A stretch of 14,381 nt of DNA from Deltaproteobacteria bacterium (lineage in GTDB: Bacteria > Myxococcota_A > UBA9042 > DTJE01): assembly GCA_016784945.1 (NCBI GenBank), contig JADHTP010000053.1:1-14381 (forward strand), given 5' to 3'. Position 1 is the stretch's first letter. Each line of letters starts with the position of its first letter. Positions 5,659 to 14,360 of this stretch are shown here, in pieces. The translations under genes and the position numbers were made by a program. The notes beneath the pieces were generated by a model. It was not told the origin of the DNA. It saw nothing but the letters and a program-made list of their open reading frames with translations, and ran no database searches.

Positions 5659-7563
5659 TCAGTCCTCCACCTTGTCCAGCCCCTTCAGACACTCCCTGAT
5701 CCGTTGCAGCGCACCTTCCCGGTCCCTCTCCATGGCGGCGCTGGGCGCGAAGCGACCAAAGGCGCAGGCCTCCATTTCGGCCACAAGGTCCCGGGCCACT
5801 TCCGACGGCGCGCCCCGACCTCGAAGGGTCTCCAGTATTTCCTCGTGGGTCAATCCGATGGCTGAAAACCCGAACCGGGCGGCCAGGAATCCGCGTACGG
5901 CGGCGTCCAGGCCGGCCCAGAAGGACGCGGGATCCTCACCCTTCGAGGCGGAAAGCCGCGACAATTGTTTTTCGGCTTTGCGCAAAGCAGCCCGGCGGGC
6001 CAGGGATCCCTGGTTCCGGGACAGGTAGTCCCTCCGACGGCTCCAGATCTCGGCCCCCAGGAAAAACACCAGGGGGAGGAGCATTCCGGCCATGATCACG
6101 AGCGGATCGATTCCCGTCACCCGGGAACCGGCGTGGGGAGACAGATCGGATTGGGAGATGATCCGCACCACGTCATGGTTCGGACCTTTGGGCCGGGTGG
6201 GCCCGCCGGTGCCGCCACCCACGGCGGTCAGACGGATCACGGGGGTGCGGGTCCTTTCGTATCGGCCGGACAGGCTGTTGAAGAAAGGCAGGCTCACCCG
6301 TCCGATTTCGAAGGTCCCCTCCCGTTCGGGCGTCAGGAGGTACTGAAAGGTCCGCTTGCCCGATATGCCACCCTGATCGATCACCAGTTCGTCCAGGTCG
6401 GCTGTGGGGACGCTGGATACGCGGAGCCCCTCCATGGCGCGTATCGCCGGATCCTTGACGGCGCGGAGGTTCCCGGTGCCTGCCACTTCCACGGTGAGGA
6501 TGGCGGAATCGCCCACCTGTACCCGGTCCTTGTCCAGGCCCGAACTGACCACGAACCGGCCCACCGTTCCCTTCACGTAATCCGCCGGCCTTCCCCGCGC
6601 CGGCGGGACCTTGAAATCCAGCCGGACCGGCTCACTGGACAGTCGGTACCGGCGCTGGGAAAAGAAATCGCCCACGAAGAGCGTGACCGTCATGGGATCG
6701 AGGATCGCCTCTCCGGACTCCAGGGCCGCCACGGCGCCCCGCCACTGCACGTGGGCCTCGTACCTCGATCCTTGCAGGCGGACCTGGCGTCCCCGGTCCG
6801 GTGACCCGGCCAGCTGCTCCACCACGAACCCCTTGAGTTCGGGGGGCGTCTCCACCCGGATCCCCTGGACCGGAACGTCGGCCCCGGCATACAGCACGTA
6901 CTCCACGTAGACCGGTTCTCCGGCGTACAGGGGTCTGTCCGGGGCACGGGCCTGTAAAAAAGCTTTCCTGCGGTCGGCCTGGACCGCCGCGGGCGGTGCC
7001 GGGGAAGGTGACGGAACCGCCTGTCCCGGTGCGCGCGAAGGGGTTTGCGCTCCCCCCTTTCGGGCCGGGGCGCCTGGTGGGGCCTTTGTTGCCCCCTGTC
7101 CTCCCACCTGGATTCTGACGGGCCCGGAAGAGGCCGCCACGTCTCCGGCTACCATGACCCGGACCTTTCCGATGGTCAGGTCGCCCGGTCGGCGGGGCGA
7201 AAGGGTTAGATCGATGGTCTGTTTCTGGTTGACCTGGTTGTTCACGATGGAGATGGACGTGCCCGTGCTCTTGCCCAGCACGTGGAAGTCGGACAGGTCG
7301 GGCCCTTTGACGGCATCGACCCGGCCCTCGATGACCACCCGGACCGACAACTGCTGCCCCATGGAAATTGACTTGCGATCGGGGATCACGTGGACCGCGT
7401 GTGTCTGGGCGATGACGGACAGGGGAACCCACAGGATCAGGAAGGCGGCCAGGCATTGCAGGGTCCCTGTTCCCACCCGGGTCGGGGCCGGCAGAATTCC
7501 GCGCCACCCAGCGGAGCCACCCCACCCGAGCGTTGTGGGACTGCAAGCCTTAGAGCCCGTCAT
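5659..7563 (-). CDS. BatD: large periplasmic Bat component with a C-terminal membrane anchor
   Basis: A 634-residue protein. After a 30-residue lead comes a signal-peptide hydrophobic stretch (about 35-52, ending near VIAQTHA). Beta-rich periplasmic domains follow, interrupted by a Pro/Ala/Ser-rich linker (about 155-195). A membrane helix lies at about 486-505, and a basic, helical cytoplasmic domain runs from 508 to 634. VHVIPDRKSISMGQQLSV near 57-74 is the typical BatD opening. BatD is thought to scaffold the VWA proteins across the inner membrane. The ATG overlaps the BatBC stop by one base (TAATG), a clear coupling signal. The long pre-signal lead is odd; a GTG at codon 30 would give a normal signal peptide but shows no ribosome site. 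Confidence 0.9.
   Translation of the reverse strand: MTGSKACSPTTLGWGGSAGWRGILPAPTRVGTGTLQCLAAFLILWVPLSVIAQTHAVHVIPDRKSISMGQQLSVRVVIEGRVDAVKGPDLSDFHVLGKSTGTSISIVNNQVNQKQTIDLTLSPRRPGDLTIGKVRVMVAGDVAASSGPVRIQVGGQGATKAPPGAPARKGGAQTPSRAPGQAVPSPSPAPPAAVQADRRKAFLQARAPDRPLYAGEPVYVEYVLYAGADVPVQGIRVETPPELKGFVVEQLAGSPDRGRQVRLQGSRYEAHVQWRGAVAALESGEAILDPMTVTLFVGDFFSQRRYRLSSEPVRLDFKVPPARGRPADYVKGTVGRFVVSSGLDKDRVQVGDSAILTVEVAGTGNLRAVKDPAIRAMEGLRVSSVPTADLDELVIDQGGISGKRTFQYLLTPEREGTFEIGRVSLPFFNSLSGRYERTRTPVIRLTAVGGGTGGPTRPKGPNHDVVRIISQSDLSPHAGSRVTGIDPLVIMAGMLLPLVFFLGAEIWSRRRDYLSRNQGSLARRAALRKAEKQLSRLSASKGEDPASFWAGLDAAVRGFLAARFGFSAIGLTHEEILETLRGRGAPSEVARDLVAEMEACAFGRFAPSAAMERDREGALQRIRECLKGLDKVED
5663..5668 (-). 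promoter_or_regulatory. Shine-Dalgarno site of batE inside the batD 3' end
   Basis: GGAGGA on the minus strand, 7 nt before the GTG at 5655. It lies within the last codons of batD, which supports the GTG start and translational coupling. Confidence 0.75.
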
Positions 7564-10040
7564 TACCAGTCCTTCTCCGGAACGTACTCACGGTAAGGGA
7601 AGTTCCGCGAAGCCTCCTCGGCCTCCAGATTCTCTTCGTTCCGGTCGATGGCTTCAAGCAGTTCCCGCATGGTCTGTGATCCACTCTGGGGCTGAGGTTG
7701 CTGCTGCTGCTGTTGCTGCTGTTGAGGATCCTGTCCCTGGCCACCGGACGGATCCTTGATGACCAGGGTGTAGAATCCCTGCTGGCCCCCGCCGAATACC
7801 CGGATGTAGAACGGGGCCTCCTGCTCGGCCTTCGGGAGCAGGGCGGCGATCACCGTACCCTCCTCCCCGGTCTCTTTTTCCATGTCCAGCAGGCTGCCGT
7901 CCGCCGAGTAGACCTCCAGTTCCAGGGGCCCTTCCGAGGAGGACACCTGCAGGGCCACCTGTTTCTGGGCCCCCTGTTCCTCGGTGTAGGCAAACCAGTC
8001 GTCGTCCATGGGGCAGACCCGCAGCGGGTGCTCCCCGTCGGTGATGGCACGGGCCGATTCGGTGGTGTCGTTGTCCTCATTGGCGTCGTCGCCCGCGGGG
8101 CAGGGGGGGATGACCTGCGCCTCCAGGAGATAGGGAATGCCGTCCTCCTCCTTGGGGCCTCCCACCTGGAGCACCGCTGTCAGGGGTTCGTCCGCCGTAT
8201 ACCGGGCCTGCTTACCCTTCCGGGCCCGCTCCTCGCCCGAAAGGTCAGTCAGGGTGAGATCCACCCGCGCCGGCTTGCCCTGTGCTCCCTGTTCCGGAGT
8301 TCCACCGTCCCCATCAGGCGGATCCAGGACCGCGGCCACCAGCGTTTCCCCGGGATTCAAAGGCAACTTGAAGAAATCGGCGTCCCCGGGGCAGAGCATG
8401 AGTCCCTCGCGCACGGCGAGGGTGTTGGGGTCCGGTTTGAGGAACCCGGCGGCGCCGGCAGTGTCATTGGGTTCATGGGGGTCGTCCAGCTTGGAGCAGG
8501 AGGGGTAGGCGGCCATGGCCGCCAGTTCGAGGTTTCGCCGGGTCCCTTCCGATTCGGGATCGGCAAGGAGCGATTCCGTAAGGGCCTCCACGGCCCGTCG
8601 CCAGGTCCCGCGCACTTCGAGGGGCGGCTTCTTTTCATCGTCCATGCGGAGGGCCTGGTGGGCCAGGATCGTGCCCTTGGCAAAAAGGAGCGTGGCCCTG
8701 GAGGGCCATCCCGGCCGGGATTCCCCTTTCTGCATGTCCACACCCAGTGCCCGATCCACGGCTTGAAGGGCCGTCTCGTGTTCGCCAGCCGCGTCCCTGG
8801 CAAGGGCGAGGTCGTACAGCAGGTCGGGCCGGGCGGGCCACTGGGCCTCTATGTCCTCCAGGGCCTTGACCGCGTCCCCGTAGCGCCCCTCACGCAAAAG
8901 ATCCAGGGCGTCTTCCACGCCCCCGTGGTCCTTTTCGAAGATCCCCTCGGCGTAGGTCGGTGAGGACATCAGCACGACCCCCAGGACAGTGGCCGACACC
9001 GCCCGCCCCATCCGACCACCCAGGAGGAACAGGGGGATCAGCATGACCACCACGGCCGCCCCGAGGGGGTACTGGAACCGGTCTTCCAGGAGCCGCTCGA
9101 CCCGGGTCTGGTATTCCGCTTTTTCCACGGCCTCCAGTTCGGCGCGCAACCGGGTGGCGACGTTTCCCACGCCGGTCAGGTTGAAGAACTTTCCACCGGT
9201 CCGGGCGGCCACGTCCTTCAACAGTTCCTCATTGAGCCGGGACAGGATGGGTGTGACGCCGTCCTCCTCCCGTGCCGTGCCCGTCACTCCGCCATCCTCG
9301 TCAAGGATGGGAATGGGCTGTCCCGCGGGCGTCCCCACGCCCACGGTGAACAGGCGGACCCCCTGGGCCGCCATCTCGGCCGCCACGGAGGCCGGGTCCC
9401 CTTCATGGTTTTCCCCGTCGGTGAAGACGACGACCACTTTGTGGGCACTGCCCTGGGACTCCGGTCTGTCCAGGCCCAGGGCGTTGGAAGCCGTCCTGAG
9501 TGCCCGGCCAAGGGCTGTCCCCGGGACCGGAATGTCCGCCACCTTGAGTTCCGCCAGGTAGGCCTTCAACACCTCGTAATCCAGGGTCAGCGGTGTCTGG
9601 ATGAAGGCCAGGCCCGCGAAGGGAATCAGGGCCACCCGGTTGCCTTTCATGCCGTCCAGCAACCGCGTGATCTCGATGGTGGAGGCGGTGAGGCGGTCCG
9701 GCGCCACGTCCGCCGCCTTCATGGAACGGCTCGCGTCCAGCACGATACAGAGGTCCACCCCGATGCCCTTGACCGTGACCTCCTTCAGACCATACCTGGG
9801 CTGGAGCACGGCCAGCGCCAGGAGTTCCAGCGCCAGGAATGCGCACACGGCCGAAGCGATGAGGCGGCCGGTGGATCGGCGCCTCACCATGGCCCGCACC
9901 AGCCCCCGACCGGTGAACGTCGCCACCACCCGGCGCCGCCAGCGCCAGTACCATGCGTAGGCAGGGACCAGCAGCAGCGGCAGCAGCAGGATCCACCACA
10001 GCGCCGCGTTCCCCCATCGAATGTCTTCCAGGTGCAGCAT
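7563..10040 (-). CDS. BatB-BatC fusion: VWA protein with TPRs, two PPC-like domains and a polyQ tail
   Basis: An 825-residue protein. Membrane helices lie near 13-32 and 62-80. The von Willebrand A domain (about 92-310) has a full MIDAS (DASRS at 102-106, T175, FTDGE with D208), as in BatB. A helix at about 327-341 is followed by a second, signal-peptide-like stretch starting at M344 and ending SSPTYA-EG (about 364). TPR-like helices (372-510) match BatC. Two PPC-like beta domains follow (about 515-640 and 647-762), each with a paired cysteine and a CPGDADFF or CPMDDDWF motif. Last come nine glutamines (773-781), PQPQ and a conserved BatC-type ending (MRELLEAIDRNEENLE ... PEKDW). BatB and BatC are usually separate genes, and the PPC domains are not part of standard BatC. 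AGGAAGG precedes the ATG; the gap to batA is 30 bp. Confidence 0.9.
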   Translation of the reverse strand: MLHLEDIRWGNAALWWILLLPLLLVPAYAWYWRWRRRVVATFTGRGLVRAMVRRRSTGRLIASAVCAFLALELLALAVLQPRYGLKEVTVKGIGVDLCIVLDASRSMKAADVAPDRLTASTIEITRLLDGMKGNRVALIPFAGLAFIQTPLTLDYEVLKAYLAELKVADIPVPGTALGRALRTASNALGLDRPESQGSAHKVVVVFTDGENHEGDPASVAAEMAAQGVRLFTVGVGTPAGQPIPILDEDGGVTGTAREEDGVTPILSRLNEELLKDVAARTGGKFFNLTGVGNVATRLRAELEAVEKAEYQTRVERLLEDRFQYPLGAAVVVMLIPLFLLGGRMGRAVSATVLGVVLMSSPTYAEGIFEKDHGGVEDALDLLREGRYGDAVKALEDIEAQWPARPDLLYDLALARDAAGEHETALQAVDRALGVDMQKGESRPGWPSRATLLFAKGTILAHQALRMDDEKKPPLEVRGTWRRAVEALTESLLADPESEGTRRNLELAAMAAYPSCSKLDDPHEPNDTAGAAGFLKPDPNTLAVREGLMLCPGDADFFKLPLNPGETLVAAVLDPPDGDGGTPEQGAQGKPARVDLTLTDLSGEERARKGKQARYTADEPLTAVLQVGGPKEEDGIPYLLEAQVIPPCPAGDDANEDNDTTESARAITDGEHPLRVCPMDDDWFAYTEEQGAQKQVALQVSSSEGPLELEVYSADGSLLDMEKETGEEGTVIAALLPKAEQEAPFYIRVFGGGQQGFYTLVIKDPSGGQGQDPQQQQQQQQQPQPQSGSQTMRELLEAIDRNEENLEAEEASRNFPYREYVPEKDW
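7698..7724 (-). repeat. CAG/CAA tract encoding nine glutamines
   Basis: A 27-nt near-perfect trinucleotide tract, in frame in the BatBC gene, codes for Q773-Q781. Mixed CAG and CAA codons suggest selection for polyglutamine rather than pure slippage. Gln-rich stretches before the C-terminal motif are common in BatC proteins. It is a candidate site for length variation. Confidence 0.9.
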
Positions 10041-10070
10041 GCCTTCCTGTCTACCTCGATCCTCTGTCCG

Positions 10071-11177
10071 TCAGGGCCATCGCCTGAACAGGGTGACCAC
10101 CAGCAGTTCACCCAGCAGGAACAGGCCCAGGGCCAGCGCCAGGGGAAAAACAAAGGCTTCCCGGTACCGGCTCAGTGCCAGGGACTTGAATTCCGTCTTT
10201 TCCAGATCCTGGAATTCCTTGCGGAAATCCTCTTCCGTGGCGGCCTCGTGGAAGCTCCCGCCGGTCAGCTCGGCGATCTGGGCCAGGAGTTCGGGATTCA
10301 CCGGGAATTTCTCTTTGGGACGCTCGTAGGCCGTCAATCCGTCCACCGTCTTCATAGGTTGGCCCGTGAAGGGGTTCCTGGCCGGCATGAAGGTGTCCGT
10401 CCCCGTCCCGACCAGGAAGGTGAACACCCTGACGGCGCTCGCGGCGGAGTCCTCGGTGATGAAGCGAGCCACCTCTTCGGGAGCGGCCCGCCCGGCATTG
10501 TTGTCCCCGTCCGTGATCAGGATGATGTTCCGGCTTTTGGATTCCGATCCCTCCACCCGCTTGTAAGCCCGACCGAGGGCGTCCCCGATGGCCGTGGCCT
10601 CGCCGGTGATGGTGCACCCGTTGCCGCAGGTGCCCGACGGACCGCGCAGTCCGTCGTCCAGGACCAGCGAGTCCAGGATGCCCACCATGGCGTCCCTGTC
10701 CAGGGTCAGGGGAAACTTCACCCAGGCCCGGCTCGAAAAGATCACCAGGCCGATCCGGTCCTGGTCACGAGACAGGATGAACTCCCTGATGGTCTGTCGG
10801 GCCGATTCGAAACGATTGGGGGGCTCCCGGCCCCGGGAATGATAGGTCATGATGTCTTCAGGCGACATGTCCACGGCGTTCATGGAGCCGGACATGTCCA
10901 CGGCCACCACGAAGTCCGCCCCCTCCCCGGTGATCACCTCGGTCTCTTCCACCTGGGGCCGGGCCAGGGCCACCACGGCTAGGACAACGGCCAGGGTCTG
11001 CAGCAACCTCGGGACCCAGTGGAGACGACCCCACAGGGGGGGGCGACCCCGCCGGACCCAGGTCAAAGTGGGGAAATTCAGGGCCGCCGGCCTGACCAGC
11101 AGGCGCCGGATCCCGTAGACGGCCACCACGAGGGCCGGGACAAGGGCCAGCAGCAACCATGGGGACGCGAACCTCAT
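10071..11177 (-). CDS. BatA: membrane VWA protein
   Basis: A 368-residue protein. Membrane helices lie near 6-24 and 57-73 and at the C-terminus (about 345-363). The VWA domain between them has an intact MIDAS (DMSGS at 94-98, T195 in GEATAIGDAL, ITDGDNN with D223). This three-helix, single-VWA layout is that of BatA, which precedes BatB in Bat operons. An unusual insertion, GPSGTCGNGC (C184, C188), sits just before the metal-site threonine and might form a disulfide or bind a metal. The ATG overlaps the previous gene's TGA by 4 bp (ATGA), so translation is coupled. The MIDAS proteins are presumed partners of the MoxR ATPase encoded upstream. Confidence 0.92.
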   Translation of the reverse strand: MRFASPWLLLALVPALVVAVYGIRRLLVRPAALNFPTLTWVRRGRPPLWGRLHWVPRLLQTLAVVLAVVALARPQVEETEVITGEGADFVVAVDMSGSMNAVDMSPEDIMTYHSRGREPPNRFESARQTIREFILSRDQDRIGLVIFSSRAWVKFPLTLDRDAMVGILDSLVLDDGLRGPSGTCGNGCTITGEATAIGDALGRAYKRVEGSESKSRNIILITDGDNNAGRAAPEEVARFITEDSAASAVRVFTFLVGTGTDTFMPARNPFTGQPMKTVDGLTAYERPKEKFPVNPELLAQIAELTGGSFHEAATEEDFRKEFQDLEKTEFKSLALSRYREAFVFPLALALGLFLLGELLVVTLFRRWP

Positions 11178-12166
11178 GGACCCTCTTCCTCCCCTTCACC
11201 CGCGTCGAACGGATAGACCGGCGCCACGCGATCCACCAGGTCCCTGGCACGCGGTACCAGACCCTGGGCCTCCTCCTGGGTAGGCACGAACCGGGCGAAC
11301 TTGACGAGGTCGCAGAAACCCAGGAAGTCTTCCAGCTCGGGCGGAGTGAGCCGGCCCAGTTCCCTTCCGGCCACGGCGAACATCACCTCGAAGGTGGTCA
11401 TGTCCATTCCGGAGAAGCCCATGCAGCCGCCCAGGAACTCCCGCACCACCTCGGAGACCTGAAGGGCCAGTTCCTTGAAATCGCCGCTGATGGCCAGCCC
11501 CTGGGATTCGATTTGCGCCAGGCGTTCCAGGGCCACCTCCAGCGGGGGTCTCGGGGGAGGGGGGGGGCGGCGGGCTTCCTGCCAACGTCTCCAGGCCCGA
11601 TACGCCAGGATTCCCCCGAAGGCCGCAGCAGCCGCCACGGCCAGGCCGAAAAGGGTCCATATGAGAACCGAATTCGGCACCCGCACTGGCACCGGATCAC
11701 CGGCCGGGGCCAGTTCCGGGCTGGTCTCGTCCCCGAGGGTGGAGCCCACCTGGATGCGCAACTCCGGGGTGTAGGCGATGCCAGCCTCCCCGTCGGCGTC
11801 CACATAAGGCACTTCCATGGGCTTGAGCACCGAGGTGCCAACCCGCACGGGCAGCAGGGTCAGGCGATGGATCTCGCCCCCGGTACTCCCGGCAATGCTG
11901 GACGTGTCGCGATCCTGTTCCACCAGGACCAGGGGACTGACGTCCGGTGACTCGGGGAAATAGGCCTGGGTGCCCGTGGGAAAGGTCACGGTGAAGGACA
12001 CCACGAACCGCCGACCCACGGACAGGGACAGGGGATCGATGCTCACCTGGAAATCCAGGTCGCCCGTCTCCACCACGGGATCGTCTTCTTCCGCGGGTGC
12101 GACCGTGGGCACGGCCGCCGTCAGCAGGACCATGACCACGAGAAACGGCCTGGCAACACGTGTCAC
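11174..12166 (-). CDS. Two-sided membrane protein of the Bat operon (DUF4381/BatD-like)
   Basis: A 330-residue protein. Residues 1-25 are a signal peptide ending in APA-E. Residues 35-160 are a beta-rich periplasmic domain (FQVSIDPLSLSVGRRFVVSF is BatD-like). A membrane helix runs from about 166 to 189, then a basic stop-transfer and polyproline stretch (200-208). A helical cytoplasmic domain (209-320) contains SEVVREFLGG and DLVKFARFVPTQEEA, the latter typical of the DUF4381-type cytoplasmic module. Proteins in this slot between the DUF58 and BatA genes are thought to bridge periplasm and cytoplasm in the Bat complex, but no activity is known. The start is a GTG that overlaps the DUF58 stop by 4 bp (GTGA). 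The overall layout is certain; the family name is less so. Confidence 0.75.
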   Translation of the reverse strand: MTRVARPFLVVMVLLTAAVPTVAPAEEDDPVVETGDLDFQVSIDPLSLSVGRRFVVSFTVTFPTGTQAYFPESPDVSPLVLVEQDRDTSSIAGSTGGEIHRLTLLPVRVGTSVLKPMEVPYVDADGEAGIAYTPELRIQVGSTLGDETSPELAPAGDPVPVRVPNSVLIWTLFGLAVAAAAAFGGILAYRAWRRWQEARRPPPPPRPPLEVALERLAQIESQGLAISGDFKELALQVSEVVREFLGGCMGFSGMDMTTFEVMFAVAGRELGRLTPPELEDFLGFCDLVKFARFVPTQEEAQGLVPRARDLVDRVAPVYPFDAGEGEEEGP

Positions 12167-13101
12167 AGCGCCTTCCCCTTGAGTCGCGCGAAGTGGGCGG
12201 CCAGGGCCCGGTCATAGGGTTCCGCCGTGGAAAAAAGCGTGTGGGGCACCCGCAGTCTCTTGAAGGCGCGGGTCACGTCTTCCAGGTGGCTCTGTCCCTC
12301 GGCCGCGAGTCGTCTTACAAATCCGCGACTCGCGTACACAAACTCCACGTCCCCGGTCTCGGCATCCTGCAAGGGAATCACGCCGCCCGTGGGGAGTCGA
12401 TCCTCCGCAGGATCCCGCACGGTCAGGGCGTGCACGTCATGCCGCCGGGCGGTCACCCGCAACTCCCTTTCGAAATCGGGCGTCTCGAAATCCGACACCA
12501 TGAAGATCGCCGCCCGCCGCTTGAGCACCCGTCCGAGGTAGGACAGGGCCCCACCCAGGTCCGTGGGCGACCCGGTGGCCTCCATGGACAGGACCTCCCG
12601 GATGATCCGCAGGGCGTGCTGCCGGCCCTTCCGGGGCGGGATGAATTTCTCGATACCCGCGCCGAAGGTCAGCAGGCCCACCTGGTCGTTGTTCATCTGG
12701 GCCGACAGGGTGATGGCCGCCGCGATCTGGGCGGCCAGTTCGCGCTTGGTGTCCTCCACCCCTTCCACGGTTTCCAGGCGCCGGTACTCGGCGCGGGACA
12801 GTCCGAAGTCCATGGAGGCCGAGGCATCCGCCAGGATGACCACGGTCAGCTCGCGTTCCTCCACGAAGTGCTTGACGAACACCTCGCCCGTGCGGGCCGA
12901 CACGTTCCAGTCGATGAGCCGGACCTCGTCTCCCGGGGCATAGGGCCGCACCTCGTCGAAGCTCATGCCCCGACCCTTGAACACGCTGTGGTAGCGTCCC
13001 GAGAGCTGTTCGTTGACCAGTCGCTGGGCCGTGATCTCGATTCGTCGGACCCGGGCCAGCAGCGATTTCAGGCCCCGTTTCTTTTCCCTGGCTTCCAACA
13101 C
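12163..13101 (-). CDS. DUF58 protein with VWA-like MIDAS fold
   Basis: A 312-residue soluble protein with no membrane helix. The DUF58 signature is complete: GRGMSFDEVRPYAPGDEVRL, then IDWNVSARTGEVFVK (about 43-77). It runs into a VWA-like fold with DASAS (92-96), SPTDLGGAL (T180, D181) and VSDFE (D204), so metal binding looks intact. Genes of this family almost always follow moxR and are thought to be its chaperone clients or adaptors. The start is GTG at 13101, 19 bp after the moxR stop, with GGAG 8 nt upstream. The end overlaps the next gene by 4 bp. Length matches the short DUF58 type found in Bat operons. Confidence 0.92.
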   Translation of the reverse strand: MLEAREKKRGLKSLLARVRRIEITAQRLVNEQLSGRYHSVFKGRGMSFDEVRPYAPGDEVRLIDWNVSARTGEVFVKHFVEERELTVVILADASASMDFGLSRAEYRRLETVEGVEDTKRELAAQIAAAITLSAQMNNDQVGLLTFGAGIEKFIPPRKGRQHALRIIREVLSMEATGSPTDLGGALSYLGRVLKRRAAIFMVSDFETPDFERELRVTARRHDVHALTVRDPAEDRLPTGGVIPLQDAETGDVEFVYASRGFVRRLAAEGQSHLEDVTRAFKRLRVPHTLFSTAEPYDRALAAHFARLKGKAL

Positions 13102-13120
13102 TCTCCCGACTCCGCGTGGC

Positions 13121-14110
<990 letters not shown>

Positions 14111-14116
14111 GGGATT

Positions 14117-14122
14117 CCCTCC
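14117..14122 (-). promoter_or_regulatory. Shine-Dalgarno site of moxR
   Basis: GGAGGG on the minus strand, 6 nt before the ATG at 14110. It settles the start against the longer open frame that begins at 14359. Confidence 0.8.
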
Positions 14123-14141
14123 GTTCTCGTTCGTGCAGGGT

Positions 14142-14199
14142 AACCCGATCAGCCCGGGATTATTCCCGTACCGATGGTGGAAGGAAGGGTAATCGGGTT
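14142..14199. promoter_or_regulatory. Inverted repeat in the moxR leader, possible operator
   Basis: AACCCGAT (14142-14149) is mirrored by ATCGGGTT (14192-14199), eight matching bases on each side with 42 bp between. Between them on the minus strand lies AATAAT (14158-14163), a fair -10 hexamer flanked by a small GGGA/TCCC hairpin. No convincing -35 is seen. The region is where the Bat operon promoter should be, so a regulator site is possible, but short inverted repeats are common in GC-rich DNA. Confidence 0.3.
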
Positions 14200-14275
14200 C
14201 GTCCCGGGAGGCAAGGGGGGGGCGGGGTGCCCAAATCCACCGCCTAATCTGCGACCGAGAGAGTCGAGGCGGGTG

Positions 14276-14360
14276 CTTGCGCAAGGCGGCGAGCCGATTT
14301 GGGCGGAGGCGTACTTGATGTACGTCGAGCACCAAATCGGTGAAGCCAACGCCGCGCAAG
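14276..14360. repeat. Long imperfect palindrome, probable dispersed intergenic repeat
   Basis: Nested arms are CTTGCGC (14276-14282) with GCGCAAG (14354-14360), GGCG (14285-14288) with CGCC (14350-14353), CCGATTTGG (14294-14302) with CCAAATCGG (14332-14340), and an inner GCGTAC/GTACGT hairpin with a TTGAT loop. The RNA or single strand would fold into one long hairpin. I recall similar GGCGTAC-type hairpins as dispersed repeats in deltaproteobacterial genomes, but only one copy is visible here. The upstream stretch 14231-14275 may belong to the same unit. No T-run follows, so it is not a normal intrinsic terminator. Confidence 0.65.

Noticed and set aside
7690..7730. CRISPR-like or VNTR array
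   Set aside because: It is a trinucleotide codon tract in frame in BatBC, without spacers.
7698..8963. A 421-codon open frame on the plus strand
   Set aside because: It is antisense to the BatC half, which has clear TPR and PPC domains. Its own sequence is low-complexity and its start is the reverse of the polyQ tract (poly-Leu).
9000..9020. Frameshift or missing stop between batB and batC
   Set aside because: The frame is continuous with normal codon use on both sides and the joint keeps a sensible helix and signal-like segment, so a true fusion is more likely. A sequencing error cannot be fully excluded.
9405..10982. A 525-codon open frame on the plus strand
   Set aside because: It lies antisense to batA and the BatB part of BatBC, has biased Gly/Pro/His/Arg composition typical of shadow frames in GC-rich DNA, and no domain.
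14111..14359. 83-codon N-terminal extension of moxR
   Set aside because: It reads through the palindromic repeat, has no MoxR similarity, and the ATG at 14110 has a strong ribosome site.
14276..14360. Rho-independent terminator
   Set aside because: The stem is long and imperfect, no T-run follows on either strand, and it lies upstream of moxR, not after a visible gene.
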